Origin: Rhodospirillaceae bacterium
GTDB lineage: Bacteria; Pseudomonadota; Alphaproteobacteria; DSM-16000; Inquilinaceae
Length of the DNA: 64,000 nt
Direction: 5' to 3'
NCBI GenBank assembly: GCA_020638595.1
Contig: JACKIG010000009.1
Span: 1 to 64,000 of the forward strand
Shown piece by piece: positions 1 to 9,067 of the stretch (its first letter is position 1; each line of letters begins with the position of its first letter). The notes beneath the pieces are model-generated. The model searched no databases and was not told where the DNA came from. It saw only the letters and a list, made by a program, of their open reading frames with translations. Both the position numbers and the translations under genes were made by a program.

Positions 1-126
1 GAAGCGCAGCAGGTCGCCCTTGGGGTGGGACTCGCGGCTGGCCACGCACCGGCGCTGCGGCGCGGTCGCAGGGACCGCGCCCGGCGCAGCCGGGGGCGTT
101 TCGGGCGTGACGGCGGCGTGCATCAT
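1..126 (-). CDS. ylxR: YlxR-family (DUF448) RNA-binding protein, N-terminal part only
   Basis: Only the first ~42 codons lie in the window; the gene runs off the left edge. After a Pro/Ala-rich leader the peptide reads QRRCVASRESHPKGDLLRF, which matches the conserved N-terminal Arg-Cys-(hydrophobic)-x-Ser-Arg-Glu part of YlxR proteins. These small proteins are encoded between nusA and infB in many bacteria. Two adjacent ATGs (124-126 and 121-123) are in frame, and the first overlaps the nusA stop as ATGA, so translational coupling to nusA is likely. The family is thought to bind RNA or act as a nucleoid-associated regulator; the exact role is not settled. Confidence 0.85.
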   Translation of the reverse strand, partial: MMHAAVTPETPPAAPGAVPATAPQRRCVASRESHPKGDLLRF

Positions 127-1655
127 TCGCTGGGCTCGACCCCTTCGCTCAGTTCGGCATCCTGCGGCTCGTCGTCGAACCAGTGGGCCCGTGCCGCCAT
201 GATCAGGGCATTGGCTTCGGCCTCGCCCATGGCGGCGGTGCCCACGATCTCGATCAGCTCGTCACTGGCCAGGTCGGCGAAGTCGTCCAGCGTCTTGATG
301 CCGGCCTCGCCCAGGGCGACCAGCATCGCCGGCGTCAGCCCGTCCAGGGCGGACAGGTCGTCGGCAACGCCGATCTCCCGATAGCGTTCGGTCAGCACGC
401 GGTCGCGTTCTTCCAGGAAGACCTGCGCGCGCCGCTGCAGCTCGATCGCCACGTCCTCGTCGAAGCCTTCGATATCCGTCAGTTCGTCGGGCTGGACATA
501 GGCGATCTCTTCGACCTGGGTGAAGCCTTCGACCACCAGCAGGTTGGCGATGACGTCGTCCACGTCCAGCGCATGCATGAACATCTCGCTGCGGCTGCGC
601 ATCTCCGCCGTGCGGCGTTCGCTCTCCTCCGCCTCGGTCAGGATGTCGATGTCCCAGCCGGTCAGCATCGATGCCAGGCGCACGTTCTGGCCCCGCCGGC
701 CGATGGCCAGCGACAGCTGTTCGTCCGGGACGACGACCTCGATGCGCGCCTGTTCGTCGTCCAGCACGACCTTCGAGACTTCCGCCGGCGCCAGGGCGTT
801 GACGATGAAGGTCGCCGGTTCCGGCGACCACGGGATGATGTCGATCTTCTCGTTCTGCAGCTCGCCGACCACCGCCTGGACGCGGCTGCCGCGCATGCCC
901 ACGCAGGCGCCGACCGGGTCGATGGAGCTGTCGTGGCTGATCACCGCGATCTTGGCCCGGCTGCCCGGGTCGCGGGCCACCGACTTGATCTCGATGATGC
1001 CGTCATAGATCTCCGGCACTTCCATCGCGAACAGCTTGGCCATGAACTGCGGATGGGTACGCGACAGGAAGATCTGCGGACCGCGCTGTTCCTCGCGGAC
1101 GTCATAGATATAGGCGCGCACCCGGTCGCCGACCTTGAAGTGTTCGCGCGGCAGCAGCTCGTCGCGGCGGATGATCGCCTCCGCCCGGCCCAGGTCGACG
1201 GTGACGTTGCCGTATTCCACACGCTTGACCAGGCCGTTGACGATCTCGCCGGCGCGGTCCTTGTATTCCATGTACTGGCGGTGCCGCTCGGCCTCGCGCA
1301 CCTTCTGCACGATCACCTGCTTGGCGGTCTGGGCGGCGATGCGGCCGAAATCGATGGGCGGCAGCGGATCGACCAGGAACTCCCCGACCTCGGCGTCTGG
1401 CTTGATGGCGTGGGCCTGGTCCAGCGTCAGCTGGGTGGCCTCGTCCTCCACCTCCTCGACCACCTGACGGTATCGCGACAGGTGGATTTCGCCGCTGCGC
1501 CGGTCGATATGCGCGCGGATGTCGTGCTCAAGCCCGTACTTCGAGCGCCCGGCCTTCTGGATGGCCTGCTCCATCGCCGCCAGGACCTCGTCCCGATCGA
1601 TATTCTTCTCGCGTGCGGCCGATTCCGCTGCGAGAAGGAGTTGCTGTCCATCCAT
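123..1655 (-). CDS. nusA: Transcription termination/antitermination factor NusA
   Basis: Encodes about 510 residues. NusA binds RNA polymerase and nascent RNA and modulates pausing, Rho-dependent and intrinsic termination, and antitermination. The N-terminal polymerase-binding domain is followed by an S1 domain (around residues 135-205, GDRVRAYIYDVREEQRGPQI), two KH domains (around 230-350, including the VGACVGMRGSRVQAV and LAIGRRGQNVRLAS loops) and C-terminal acidic helix-hairpin-helix repeats. I chose ATG 1655, giving MDGQQLLLAAE, because it matches the family N-terminus and has AGAGGA upstream; a TTG seven codons earlier is also in frame. The gene lies between rimP and ylxR in the usual rimP-nusA-ylxR-infB order, and its stop overlaps the ylxR start. 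Confidence 0.97.
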   Translation of the reverse strand: MDGQQLLLAAESAAREKNIDRDEVLAAMEQAIQKAGRSKYGLEHDIRAHIDRRSGEIHLSRYRQVVEEVEDEATQLTLDQAHAIKPDAEVGEFLVDPLPPIDFGRIAAQTAKQVIVQKVREAERHRQYMEYKDRAGEIVNGLVKRVEYGNVTVDLGRAEAIIRRDELLPREHFKVGDRVRAYIYDVREEQRGPQIFLSRTHPQFMAKLFAMEVPEIYDGIIEIKSVARDPGSRAKIAVISHDSSIDPVGACVGMRGSRVQAVVGELQNEKIDIIPWSPEPATFIVNALAPAEVSKVVLDDEQARIEVVVPDEQLSLAIGRRGQNVRLASMLTGWDIDILTEAEESERRTAEMRSRSEMFMHALDVDDVIANLLVVEGFTQVEEIAYVQPDELTDIEGFDEDVAIELQRRAQVFLEERDRVLTERYREIGVADDLSALDGLTPAMLVALGEAGIKTLDDFADLASDELIEIVGTAAMGEAEANALIMAARAHWFDDEPQDAELSEGVEPSE

Positions 1656-1706
1656 CCTGAACGTCGTTCCTCTCAACCAACCTCGTTCGCGTTTCCGGCG
1701 GCGGGC

Positions 1707-2219
1707 TCACCCTCGTGCGCCCGACGCAGCGATCAGCTCGTCCGTCAGGACCAGCTTCGCCTTCTGAATGGCGGCGAACGGCACGGCAACTTCGCCGATA
1801 TCCTCCGCCGCCTCTCCGCCCTCGCCACGCAAGGCAAGCCGCACCCGGTCGCCCTCGACCCCGATCAACCGGCCCTTGAACCTGCGCCGGCCCTCGATCG
1901 GCAGGACCGTTTCGACCCGGGCCAGATGCCCGGCGAAGCGGTCGAAATCCCCCAGCCGCGTCAGCGGCCGGTCGATGCCGGGGGACGACACCTCCAGCGT
2001 ATAGGGACCGCGGATCGGGTCCTCGACATCCAGAAGGGCCGAAACCGCGCGGCTGACATCCGCACAGTCGTCAACCGTCATGCCGGCCCGGTCGCTGCGT
2101 TCCACCATCACTTGCAGCTTCATATGGTGCTGACCGGACACCATGACCCGCACAAGTTCGTAGCCCATCGCGTCGAGCGACGGTCCGATCATGCGGGCGA
2201 TCAGCTGCGTCTTGTCCAT
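1707..2219 (-). CDS. rimP: Ribosome maturation factor RimP
   Basis: Encodes 170 residues, the usual RimP size. RimP binds the free 30S subunit in the cytoplasm and is needed for its late maturation. The N-terminal alpha/beta domain (residues ~1-95) contains the family signature YTLEVSSPGIDRPL, followed by a small C-terminal beta-barrel domain with the segment FKGRLIGVEGDRVRLAL. The ATG at 2219 begins MDKTQLIARMIGPSL. The gene is first in a rimP-nusA-ylxR operon. A strong terminator belonging to trmB stands upstream at 2275-2304, so rimP either has its own promoter close to its start or depends on partial readthrough. Confidence 0.96.
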   Translation of the reverse strand: MDKTQLIARMIGPSLDAMGYELVRVMVSGQHHMKLQVMVERSDRAGMTVDDCADVSRAVSALLDVEDPIRGPYTLEVSSPGIDRPLTRLGDFDRFAGHLARVETVLPIEGRRRFKGRLIGVEGDRVRLALRGEGGEAAEDIGEVAVPFAAIQKAKLVLTDELIAASGARG

Positions 2220-2274
2220 TCAACGGTCCTGAATTCAACCCGCCGGGCATCTGTCGGGACCAGCGTCCCGAAAC

Positions 2275-2304
2275 AAAAAAGGCGGGCCGGTGGCCCACCC
2301 CGCC
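2275..2304 (-). terminator. Intrinsic terminator of the metK-trmB unit
   Basis: Read on the minus strand, a GC-rich hairpin with stem GGCGGG/CCCGCC is followed at once by six T residues and then GTTT. This is a textbook intrinsic terminator about 90 bases beyond the trmB stop. A second small hairpin, TCGGGAC-GCTG-GTCCCGA (2254-2271), follows and would lie in the 5' leader of rimP if transcription passes through. Confidence 0.8.
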
Positions 2305-2394
2305 TGTTCGCGCCGAACGCCGGTCACGACACCCGACTTGGGATGTAGAGTTACACTACTGTCCCGCTTTGTAACCTTGCAAGGAGATTATGGG

Positions 2395-3120
2395 TCAGCC
2401 CGCGGCCAACGCAAGAGGGTCGCCGGTCCTTTCGAAAACAAGGAAGACGGGCGGGCCCTTGAGCTGCTTGAGCTCATAGCGGGTCTGCGGCCAGTCATCC
2501 GGCCGCTGCCGCCAGTCCCGCGCCCGCCGGGCGCGCCAGCGGAAGCCGGGATGCGTCCTGGCGTGCATCAGCATCCAGTCGACCAGCCCGGGGTCGTCGC
2601 TGGCCAGCCGCAGTTCCGCCCCCGGCTTCAGGCAGCGGGCAAGCGCATCCAGCTGGGCCGGGCAGATGAAGCGCCGCTCGTGATGCCGCCGCTTGGGCCA
2701 GGGGTCGGGAAACAGCACGAAGGCGCGGCCGACCGAAGCGGGCGCCAGTGCGGCGATCAAGGCGCGCGCATCGTCGGGATGGATGCGCACATTGCCCAGG
2801 CCCAGGCGCGCCACCTGGTCGAGCAGGCCGGCCACGCCGTTGACGAAGGGCTCGCAACCGACGAAGCCGACATCCGGATGCCGGCAGGCCTGCCAGGCCA
2901 GGTGCTCGCCGGCGCCGAACCCGACCTCCAGCCAGACATCGCCGACCGGACGGGCGAACAGGCTGTCCGGCGCGATCGCACCGTCCGGCGGCAGGTCGAT
3001 GGCCAGGCTCGGCAGCAGGTCGTCGACCAGCCGCTGCCGTCCCGCGCGCAGCCGGCGGCCATGGCGGCGGCCGAAGAAGCGCTGGCCGTCCGTCGGCGGA
3101 GTGTCCGTGCGCCCGGTCAG
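2395..3120 (-). CDS. trmB: tRNA (guanine-N7-)-methyltransferase TrmB
   Basis: About 241 residues. TrmB transfers the methyl group of S-adenosylmethionine to G46 of tRNA in the cytoplasm. The SAM-binding motif WLEVGFGAGEHL, the segment VFLFPDPWPKRRHHERRF (tRNA contact/active site) and the C-terminal block TRYELK are all present. The frame is open back into metK, with no ATG, GTG or TTG between the metK stop and the conserved region. I place the start at a CTG (3118-3120) that overlaps the metK TGA; the next in-frame alternative is a GTG at 3165 inside metK. Product identity is firm, the start is not. It follows metK directly, so the SAM-producing and a SAM-using enzyme share an operon. Confidence 0.9.
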   Translation of the reverse strand: MTGRTDTPPTDGQRFFGRRHGRRLRAGRQRLVDDLLPSLAIDLPPDGAIAPDSLFARPVGDVWLEVGFGAGEHLAWQACRHPDVGFVGCEPFVNGVAGLLDQVARLGLGNVRIHPDDARALIAALAPASVGRAFVLFPDPWPKRRHHERRFICPAQLDALARCLKPGAELRLASDDPGLVDWMLMHARTHPGFRWRARRARDWRQRPDDWPQTRYELKQLKGPPVFLVFERTGDPLALAAG

Positions 3121-4286
3121 GAGAAGGCGGATTTCAGCGCGTCGACCAGGTCGAGGCGCTCCCACGAGAAGCCGCCGTCTTCCTCCGCCGGGCGGCCGAA
3201 ATGGCCGTAGGCAGCCGTACGTGCGTAGATTGGGCGGCTGAGGCCCAGATGCGTACGGATGCCCCGCGGGCTGAGGTCGACCAATTCGCGCAGCACCTTG
3301 GACAGCCGGTCCTCGTCCACCTGGCCGGTGCCGCCGGTGTCGATATAGACCGACAGCGGGTAGGACACGCCGATTGCGTAGCTGAGCTGGATGGTGCAGT
3401 GGTCGGCCAATCCGGCCGCCACGACGTTCTTGGCCAGGTATCGCGCGGCATAGGCGGCCGACCGGTCGACCTTCGACGGGTCCTTGCCGGAAAAGGCGCC
3501 ACCGCCGTGGGGCGCGGCGCCGCCATAGGTGTCGACGATGATCTTGCGCCCGGTCAGTCCGGTATCGCCGTCGGGGCCGCCGATGACGAATCGGCCCGTC
3601 GGGTTGACGTAGAATTCCTCCTCCGGGCACATCCAGCTTTCGGGCAGCACCTTCATCACGTGCGGGCGTACGATCTCGCGCACTTCGGCCTGGTCCAGGT
3701 CGGCATCGTGCTGGGTCGACACGACGACGGAGGTGACGGCGACCGGCTTGCCGTCGACATAGCGCAGCGACACCTGGCTCTTGGCGTCCGGCCCCAGCTT
3801 GGATGCGCGACCGGCATGGCGCGCCTCGGCCAGGCTGCGCAGGATGGCATGCGAGAAATGGATGGGCGCCGGCATGTACTCCGCCGTCTCGCGGCAGGCA
3901 TAGCCGAACATGATGCCCTGGTCGCCCGCACCTTCGTCCTTGTTGCCGGCAGCGTCGACGCCGACGGCGATGTCGGCCGATTGCTGGTGGACCAGGACCA
4001 CCACGTCGGCGTGGCTCCAGTGGAAGCCGTCCTGTTCGTAACCGATGTCGCGCACGGCATCGCGCGCCGTCTGCTCGATCAGATCGGACGAGATCTCCGC
4101 CGGGCCGCGCACTTCGCCGGCGATCACGATCCTGTTGGTGGTGCACAGCGTCTCGACGGCGACGCGCGACTGCGGATCGGCAGCCAGATACAGATCGACG
4201 ATGCTGTCGGAGATGCGGTCGCAGACCTTGTCCGGATGGCCTTCAGCGACTGATTCGCTGGCAAACACATACGAGTTGCGCGGCAC
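3117..4286 (-). CDS. metK: S-adenosylmethionine synthase MetK
   Basis: Encodes 389 residues, normal for the family. The enzyme makes SAM from methionine and ATP. The N-terminus FASESVAEGHPDKVCDRISD carries the ATP-binding His and catalytic Asp, GDQGIMFGYA and GGGAFSGKDPSKVDRS are the methionine/phosphate-loop signatures, and the C-terminal GHFGR follows. The start is a GTG at 4286 with AGAGGA just upstream; an ATG seven bases before it is out of frame. It lies between an XRE-type regulator gene and trmB, an arrangement common in alphaproteobacteria. I saw no recognisable SAM riboswitch in the 153-base leader. Confidence 0.97.
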   Translation of the reverse strand: MPRNSYVFASESVAEGHPDKVCDRISDSIVDLYLAADPQSRVAVETLCTTNRIVIAGEVRGPAEISSDLIEQTARDAVRDIGYEQDGFHWSHADVVVLVHQQSADIAVGVDAAGNKDEGAGDQGIMFGYACRETAEYMPAPIHFSHAILRSLAEARHAGRASKLGPDAKSQVSLRYVDGKPVAVTSVVVSTQHDADLDQAEVREIVRPHVMKVLPESWMCPEEEFYVNPTGRFVIGGPDGDTGLTGRKIIVDTYGGAAPHGGGAFSGKDPSKVDRSAAYAARYLAKNVVAAGLADHCTIQLSYAIGVSYPLSVYIDTGGTGQVDEDRLSKVLRELVDLSPRGIRTHLGLSRPIYARTAAYGHFGRPAEEDGGFSWERLDLVDALKSAFS

Positions 4287-4439
4287 TTCTCATCCTCTAC
4301 ACATGACAGACCACAGGCCGGGCCCGCGAGGCGCCGGATCTTTGTCGGTGGTTGTGGCAAGGATCACAGGGCGGGTCAAGTTGACACCCGCAGGGCGGGC
4401 CATGGCCGGTCGCCGGTGGCGACGGCCGAGCGACAGCGG

Positions 4440-4925
4440 CTAGTCGTCGGCAAGGTCCTTCGATTGAACCTGGGCGATGGCCTTCGTCAAATCGAACACG
4501 CGCTTGCGCACCGTCGTATCGCCGATGCGATAGTATGCACGGATCAGGTCCAGCGTTTCCTGCCGGCCCATGGCGTCCTGTTCGAACGTTGCATCCAATC
4601 CCCGGTCTACCGGTGCGGCGGACGGCGAAACCGGGGGCATATCGCCGTCGGGTGCGTCGTCGAAGAAGAAGGAGACGGGAACATCGAGAACGCGGCTCAG
4701 CTCATACAACCGGCTGGAGCCGATGCGGTTAGCGCCACGTTCGTATTTCTGGACCTGCTGAAAGGTCAACCCAATGGAATCGCCGAGCTTTTCCTGACTG
4801 AGGCCCAGCAGCGTCCGCCGCAGGCGAACCCGGCTGCCCACGTGGATGTCAATGGGGTGAGGCTGGCCGATTCGCGGCCTGCCCACCGGCCGTTTGCCCG
4901 GGTTCCTGGTCTTGTTCACAGTCAT
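4440..4925 (-). CDS. XRE-family helix-turn-helix transcriptional regulator
   Basis: Encodes 161 residues. After a basic N-terminus (RPVGRPRIGQP), a Cro/C1-type helix-turn-helix occupies roughly residues 28-85, with the recognition region LSQEKLGDSIGLTFQQVQKY followed by ERGANRIGSSRL. The C-terminal half, from about residue 120, is helical and ends in acidic residues. Similar regulators sit next to metK in many alphaproteobacteria; their ligand or target is not something I can state from sequence. A palindrome in the promoter region (4955-4968) could be an autoregulatory site. GGGAG precedes the ATG at 4925. The gene is followed by metK and trmB on the same strand. Confidence 0.88.
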   Translation of the reverse strand: MTVNKTRNPGKRPVGRPRIGQPHPIDIHVGSRVRLRRTLLGLSQEKLGDSIGLTFQQVQKYERGANRIGSSRLYELSRVLDVPVSFFFDDAPDGDMPPVSPSAAPVDRGLDATFEQDAMGRQETLDLIRAYYRIGDTTVRKRVFDLTKAIAQVQSKDLADD

Positions 4926-4954
4926 GCTCCCGTCATTGCAATAACGGATCGGCT

Positions 4955-4968
4955 CATACGTGTGTATG
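4955..4968 (-). promoter_or_regulatory. Palindromic candidate operator upstream of the XRE gene
   Basis: CATAC-ACAC-GTATG (minus strand) is a perfect five-base inverted repeat with a four-base spacer, about 30 bases upstream of the XRE gene start. Helix-turn-helix proteins of this family usually bind as dimers to such sites near their own promoters. This is inferred from symmetry and position only. Confidence 0.35.
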
Positions 4969-5008
4969 CATTCTTAACAGAATCAACCGTTGGTGCCAGT
5001 GATTATGC

Positions 5009-6607
5009 TCACGACCCGCACAAATCCTCAGGCCTTCTGTATGCCGAATGCAGCCGCCAGAGCAAGACAGGGGTCAAACAAATAACAATTATCAACCAAT
5101 AGGCGACATCGCCCCATCGCGCATAGGGGGTTGGTTCCGCCAGGTCGACCGGAAGGGGGGCATCGACCACGCCGCGCCGTCCGAGGCCGAGACTGGCGGT
5201 CACGCGCCCGTACGCGTCGACGACGCCGCTGATGCCGGTCGTGGCGACTCGGGCCAGCGGCAGCCCTTCCTCGATCGCGCGGACGCGGGCGATGGCGAAA
5301 TGCTGGTGCGGGCCGGCCGTCTGGCCATACCAGGCGTCGTTGGTGACGTTGACCATCCAGTCCGGCCGGTCCGACGGGTCGACGACGGCGCCGGGGAAGA
5401 TCGCCTCGTAGCAGATCAGCGGACTGACCGGCGGCAGCCCGTCCAGCCGCAGCGTCCGCGGCCCCGGACCCGACGAATAATCCGTACTTCCGCCGGCGAT
5501 GCTGTCGACCGGCAGCCAGTTGCGCAGCGGCATGTACTCACCGAACGGCACCAGGTGGAACTTGTCGAAGGTTTCGACGATGGAGCCGTTTTCGCTCACG
5601 GCCAGCAGGCTGTTCCAGTACTCCCGCGGCTGGCCCGGCGGGCTGGCGCGCGGGGCGCCGATCAGGGCCAGTCCGTCGCGCGGCACGATGGCGCCCAGTG
5701 CCTGCTGCACCGCCGGTTCGCGGTCGACGAGATAGGGGATGGCGGTTTCCGGCCAGATCACGACGGTGACGGGCGCGTCGCTCTCCAGCAGGCTCAGTTC
5801 CATCTGCACGGCCAGGTGGTCGGGCGCCAGCTCCGGCCGCCACTTGTCCGCTTGGCGGATATTGGGCTGCACCAGCCGCAGCATCACCCCCGGCACCGTG
5901 TCATCGGTCGCCTGCGACAGGCGTACGGCCCCGGCCACGCCCAGCCCGGCGATCACCGCCAGCGAGCCGAGCCAGGCCGCCATGGCCCGTCGGGACCACG
6001 CGCCCTGGCGGTCGGCCAGCGCCGCCGGCAGCGACGCCGCCAGGATCGTCAGGGCGCTGAGGCCGTAGATGCCGATCCACGCGGTCGATTGGATGACCGG
6101 CCCCCAGTCGACCCAGGTATACCCGGCCAGGTTCCACGGAAAGCCGGTCAGCACATGGCCGCGCATCCATTCCGCCACCACCGACCACAGCGCCGCAAAG
6201 GCGACCACCTGGGCCAGCCCGCCCAGGTTGAGCCGTTGCAGGACCCAGGTTGCCAGCCCGCAGAAGATCGCCAGCAACGCCGGCAGGCCGCAGACCGCGA
6301 ACGGGATCAGCCACCAGAAGCGGTCGAGATCGACGGTCAGCGCGAAGGCCACCCAATAGAGGCCGACCACGAAATAGCCGAAACCGAAGGTCCAGCCGGT
6401 CCAGAAGGCCCCCCAGCGGCGACCGGCGCCGCGCAGCAGCCAGATCAGCGGCGGAAAGGCCAGCAGCAGCACCGGTGCCGCGCCGATCGGCGGCATCGCC
6501 AGGGTCGCCAGCGCGCCGAACAGGAAGGCCAGCCCGAGACGTCGCCAGCGGGTCGCCCCGGCCAGCCGGGCGGAAAGGGCGCCCAGGGCCGCTGCCGTTC
6601 TAGCCAT
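5009..6607 (-). CDS. lnt: Apolipoprotein N-acyltransferase
   Basis: Encodes 532 residues. Lnt is an inner-membrane enzyme that adds the third acyl chain to the N-terminal cysteine of lipoproteins. About six to seven hydrophobic segments fill residues 20-235, followed by the periplasmic nitrilase-like domain. The catalytic Glu-Lys-Cys set is visible: Glu287 in VIWPETAIPYL, Lys349 in ETFDKFHLVPFGEYMP and Cys399 in PLICYEAIFP; another conserved block is WMVNVTNDAWYG. A last hydrophobic segment (AYWLIIVICLTPVLLW) anchors the C-terminus. It follows the CorC-like gene with a five-base gap, the usual corC-lnt pair. Confidence 0.96.
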   Translation of the reverse strand: MARTAAALGALSARLAGATRWRRLGLAFLFGALATLAMPPIGAAPVLLLAFPPLIWLLRGAGRRWGAFWTGWTFGFGYFVVGLYWVAFALTVDLDRFWWLIPFAVCGLPALLAIFCGLATWVLQRLNLGGLAQVVAFAALWSVVAEWMRGHVLTGFPWNLAGYTWVDWGPVIQSTAWIGIYGLSALTILAASLPAALADRQGAWSRRAMAAWLGSLAVIAGLGVAGAVRLSQATDDTVPGVMLRLVQPNIRQADKWRPELAPDHLAVQMELSLLESDAPVTVVIWPETAIPYLVDREPAVQQALGAIVPRDGLALIGAPRASPPGQPREYWNSLLAVSENGSIVETFDKFHLVPFGEYMPLRNWLPVDSIAGGSTDYSSGPGPRTLRLDGLPPVSPLICYEAIFPGAVVDPSDRPDWMVNVTNDAWYGQTAGPHQHFAIARVRAIEEGLPLARVATTGISGVVDAYGRVTASLGLGRRGVVDAPLPVDLAEPTPYARWGDVAYWLIIVICLTPVLLWRLHSAYRRPEDLCGS

Positions 6608-6612
6608 CGGCT

Positions 6613-7554
6613 CTATCCGTCTTGTTTGGGGGCCGCTTCGACAAGCCGCACGCGCAGGCGCCCGATGCGGCGGGGGTCAGCCTCGGCGACTTCGAACTCG
6701 AAGCCCGCCGGGTGGCGCAGCAATTCGCCGCGGGCCGGGATGCGGCCGGCCAGCGAATAGACAAGCCCGCCCAGGGTGTCGATGTCGTCGCGTTCGTCGT
6801 CATCGAGCACCGCCCCGAACCGCGCTTCGAAATCCGTGATCGGCAGCCTGGCATCGGCCAGGAAGGTCCCGTCCGGGCGCTCGATCAGCTGCGGCGCCGC
6901 CTGGCTCTCGTGCTCGTCGGCGATTTCGCCGACGATCTCCTCGATCATGTCCTCGATGGTGATCAGGCCGTCGATGCCGCCGAATTCGTCCACCACCAGG
7001 GCCATGTGCTGGCCCTTCTGCCGCATCTCCAGCAGCAGGTCCAGCACCCGCATCGACGGGGCGATGATCAGCACGTCGCGCAGGAAATCGTGCAGGATGC
7101 GGCTTTCGGCGCCGCCGTCCCCCTCCCGCGACAGCCGGTCGGCGATATAGGGCATCACGTCCTTGATGTGGACGATGCCCAGGATGTCGTCCAGCGTCTC
7201 GCGATAGACCGGAACGCGGCTGTGGGCCTTGCGTGCCAGCAGGCTCAGGGCTTCGGCCAGCGGGGTGTCGACCTCGATGGCGACGATGTCCGCCCGGGGG
7301 ACCATGACGTCATAGGCCGTCAGGTCGCGCAGCCGCAGGATGTTGCCCAGCAGCATCCGCTCATGGCCGGCCACGGCCTCAGGGTCGGCCTCGGCCTCGC
7401 CGTTTTCCTCGATCAGCTCTTCGATGGTCTCGCGCCAACTCGCCTCGCTCTTGCCGCGGAGCGCCGCGCGGAGCCACGAGCGGAACGAGCCGCTGATCGA
7501 CTGCGGTTCGGCCCCGCTGTCGCGGGGCGGTCTACTGGCGGGGGAGTCGGTCAT
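6613..7554 (-). CDS. CorC/HlyC-family CBS-domain protein (hemolysin-like)
   Basis: Encodes 313 residues. Two CBS repeats span roughly residues 75-205 (the first begins at YDVMVPRADIVAIEVD, the second holds VLDLLLEMRQKGQHMALVVDEFGG), and a CorC_HlyC transporter-associated domain fills 220-305. There are no membrane segments. Family members are linked to Mg2+/Co2+ efflux or to lipoprotein metabolism because they sit next to lnt; a direct haemolytic role is doubtful. The ATG at 7554 overlaps the ybeY stop as ATGA, so it is translated as part of the miaB-phoH-ybeY-corC-lnt operon. Confidence 0.92.
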   Translation of the reverse strand: MTDSPASRPPRDSGAEPQSISGSFRSWLRAALRGKSEASWRETIEELIEENGEAEADPEAVAGHERMLLGNILRLRDLTAYDVMVPRADIVAIEVDTPLAEALSLLARKAHSRVPVYRETLDDILGIVHIKDVMPYIADRLSREGDGGAESRILHDFLRDVLIIAPSMRVLDLLLEMRQKGQHMALVVDEFGGIDGLITIEDMIEEIVGEIADEHESQAAPQLIERPDGTFLADARLPITDFEARFGAVLDDDERDDIDTLGGLVYSLAGRIPARGELLRHPAGFEFEVAEADPRRIGRLRVRLVEAAPKQDG

Positions 7555-8062
7555 TGAACGCGCGAGGGGGGGATTCCATACGGGTCGGCAATCCCGAACC
7601 CGGCCAAGATCTCCGTTTCCAGCCGCTCCATCGCTTCGGCGTCGGCATCGCTTTCGTGATCATACCCCAGAAGATGCAAAACTCCATGGACGACAAGATG
7701 GCTGAGATGGGCCAGCGGCACACGGTCGGCATGGCCCGCCTCCTCCATCACCCGTTCGTAGGCGACCACCACGTCGCCCAGCAGGACGGGCGCACCGGGG
7801 GCGGTCGGCTGGCTCTCGCCGTCCTCCAGCGCGAAGGACAGCACATTGGTCGGCTTGTCCAGGCCGCGGTAGTCGTGGTTCAGGCGCCGGACCATGGCGT
7901 CGTCCGCCAGCACCAGCGAGACCTCGACCGGGCCGGCCGGGCGGCCGACGGCCGCGACGGCCGCCTGTGCCAGCGGCACCAGGCGGTCGGCCAGGTGCGG
8001 TCCCAGTCGGGACCATCGATCGTCGGCCATCGACACCGTCACCTCCACGGCGCTGGCCGGGG

Positions 8063-8066
<4 letters not shown>
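7551..8066 (-). CDS. ybeY: Endoribonuclease YbeY, rRNA maturation factor
   Basis: Encodes 171 residues. YbeY is a zinc-dependent single-strand endoribonuclease that processes the 16S rRNA 3' end and takes part in 70S quality control. The metal-binding signature H-G-x-L-H-L-x-G-Y-D-H is intact (HGVLHLLGYDH, around residues 132-142), preceded by RRLNHDYRGLDKPTNVLSFA. The ATG overlaps the phoH stop (ATGA), and its own stop overlaps the corC-like start in the same way, which indicates tight translational coupling. Confidence 0.96.

Positions 8067-9063
<997 letters not shown>

Positions 9064-9067
<4 letters not shown>

Noticed and set aside
183..2348. A 721-codon open frame antisense to nusA and rimP
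   Set aside because: Shadow of two well-supported genes; no domain or start context.
4287..4439. SAM riboswitch in the metK leader
   Set aside because: No match to SAM-II, SAM/SAH or SAM-V conserved cores could be found by eye; a covariance-model search would settle it.
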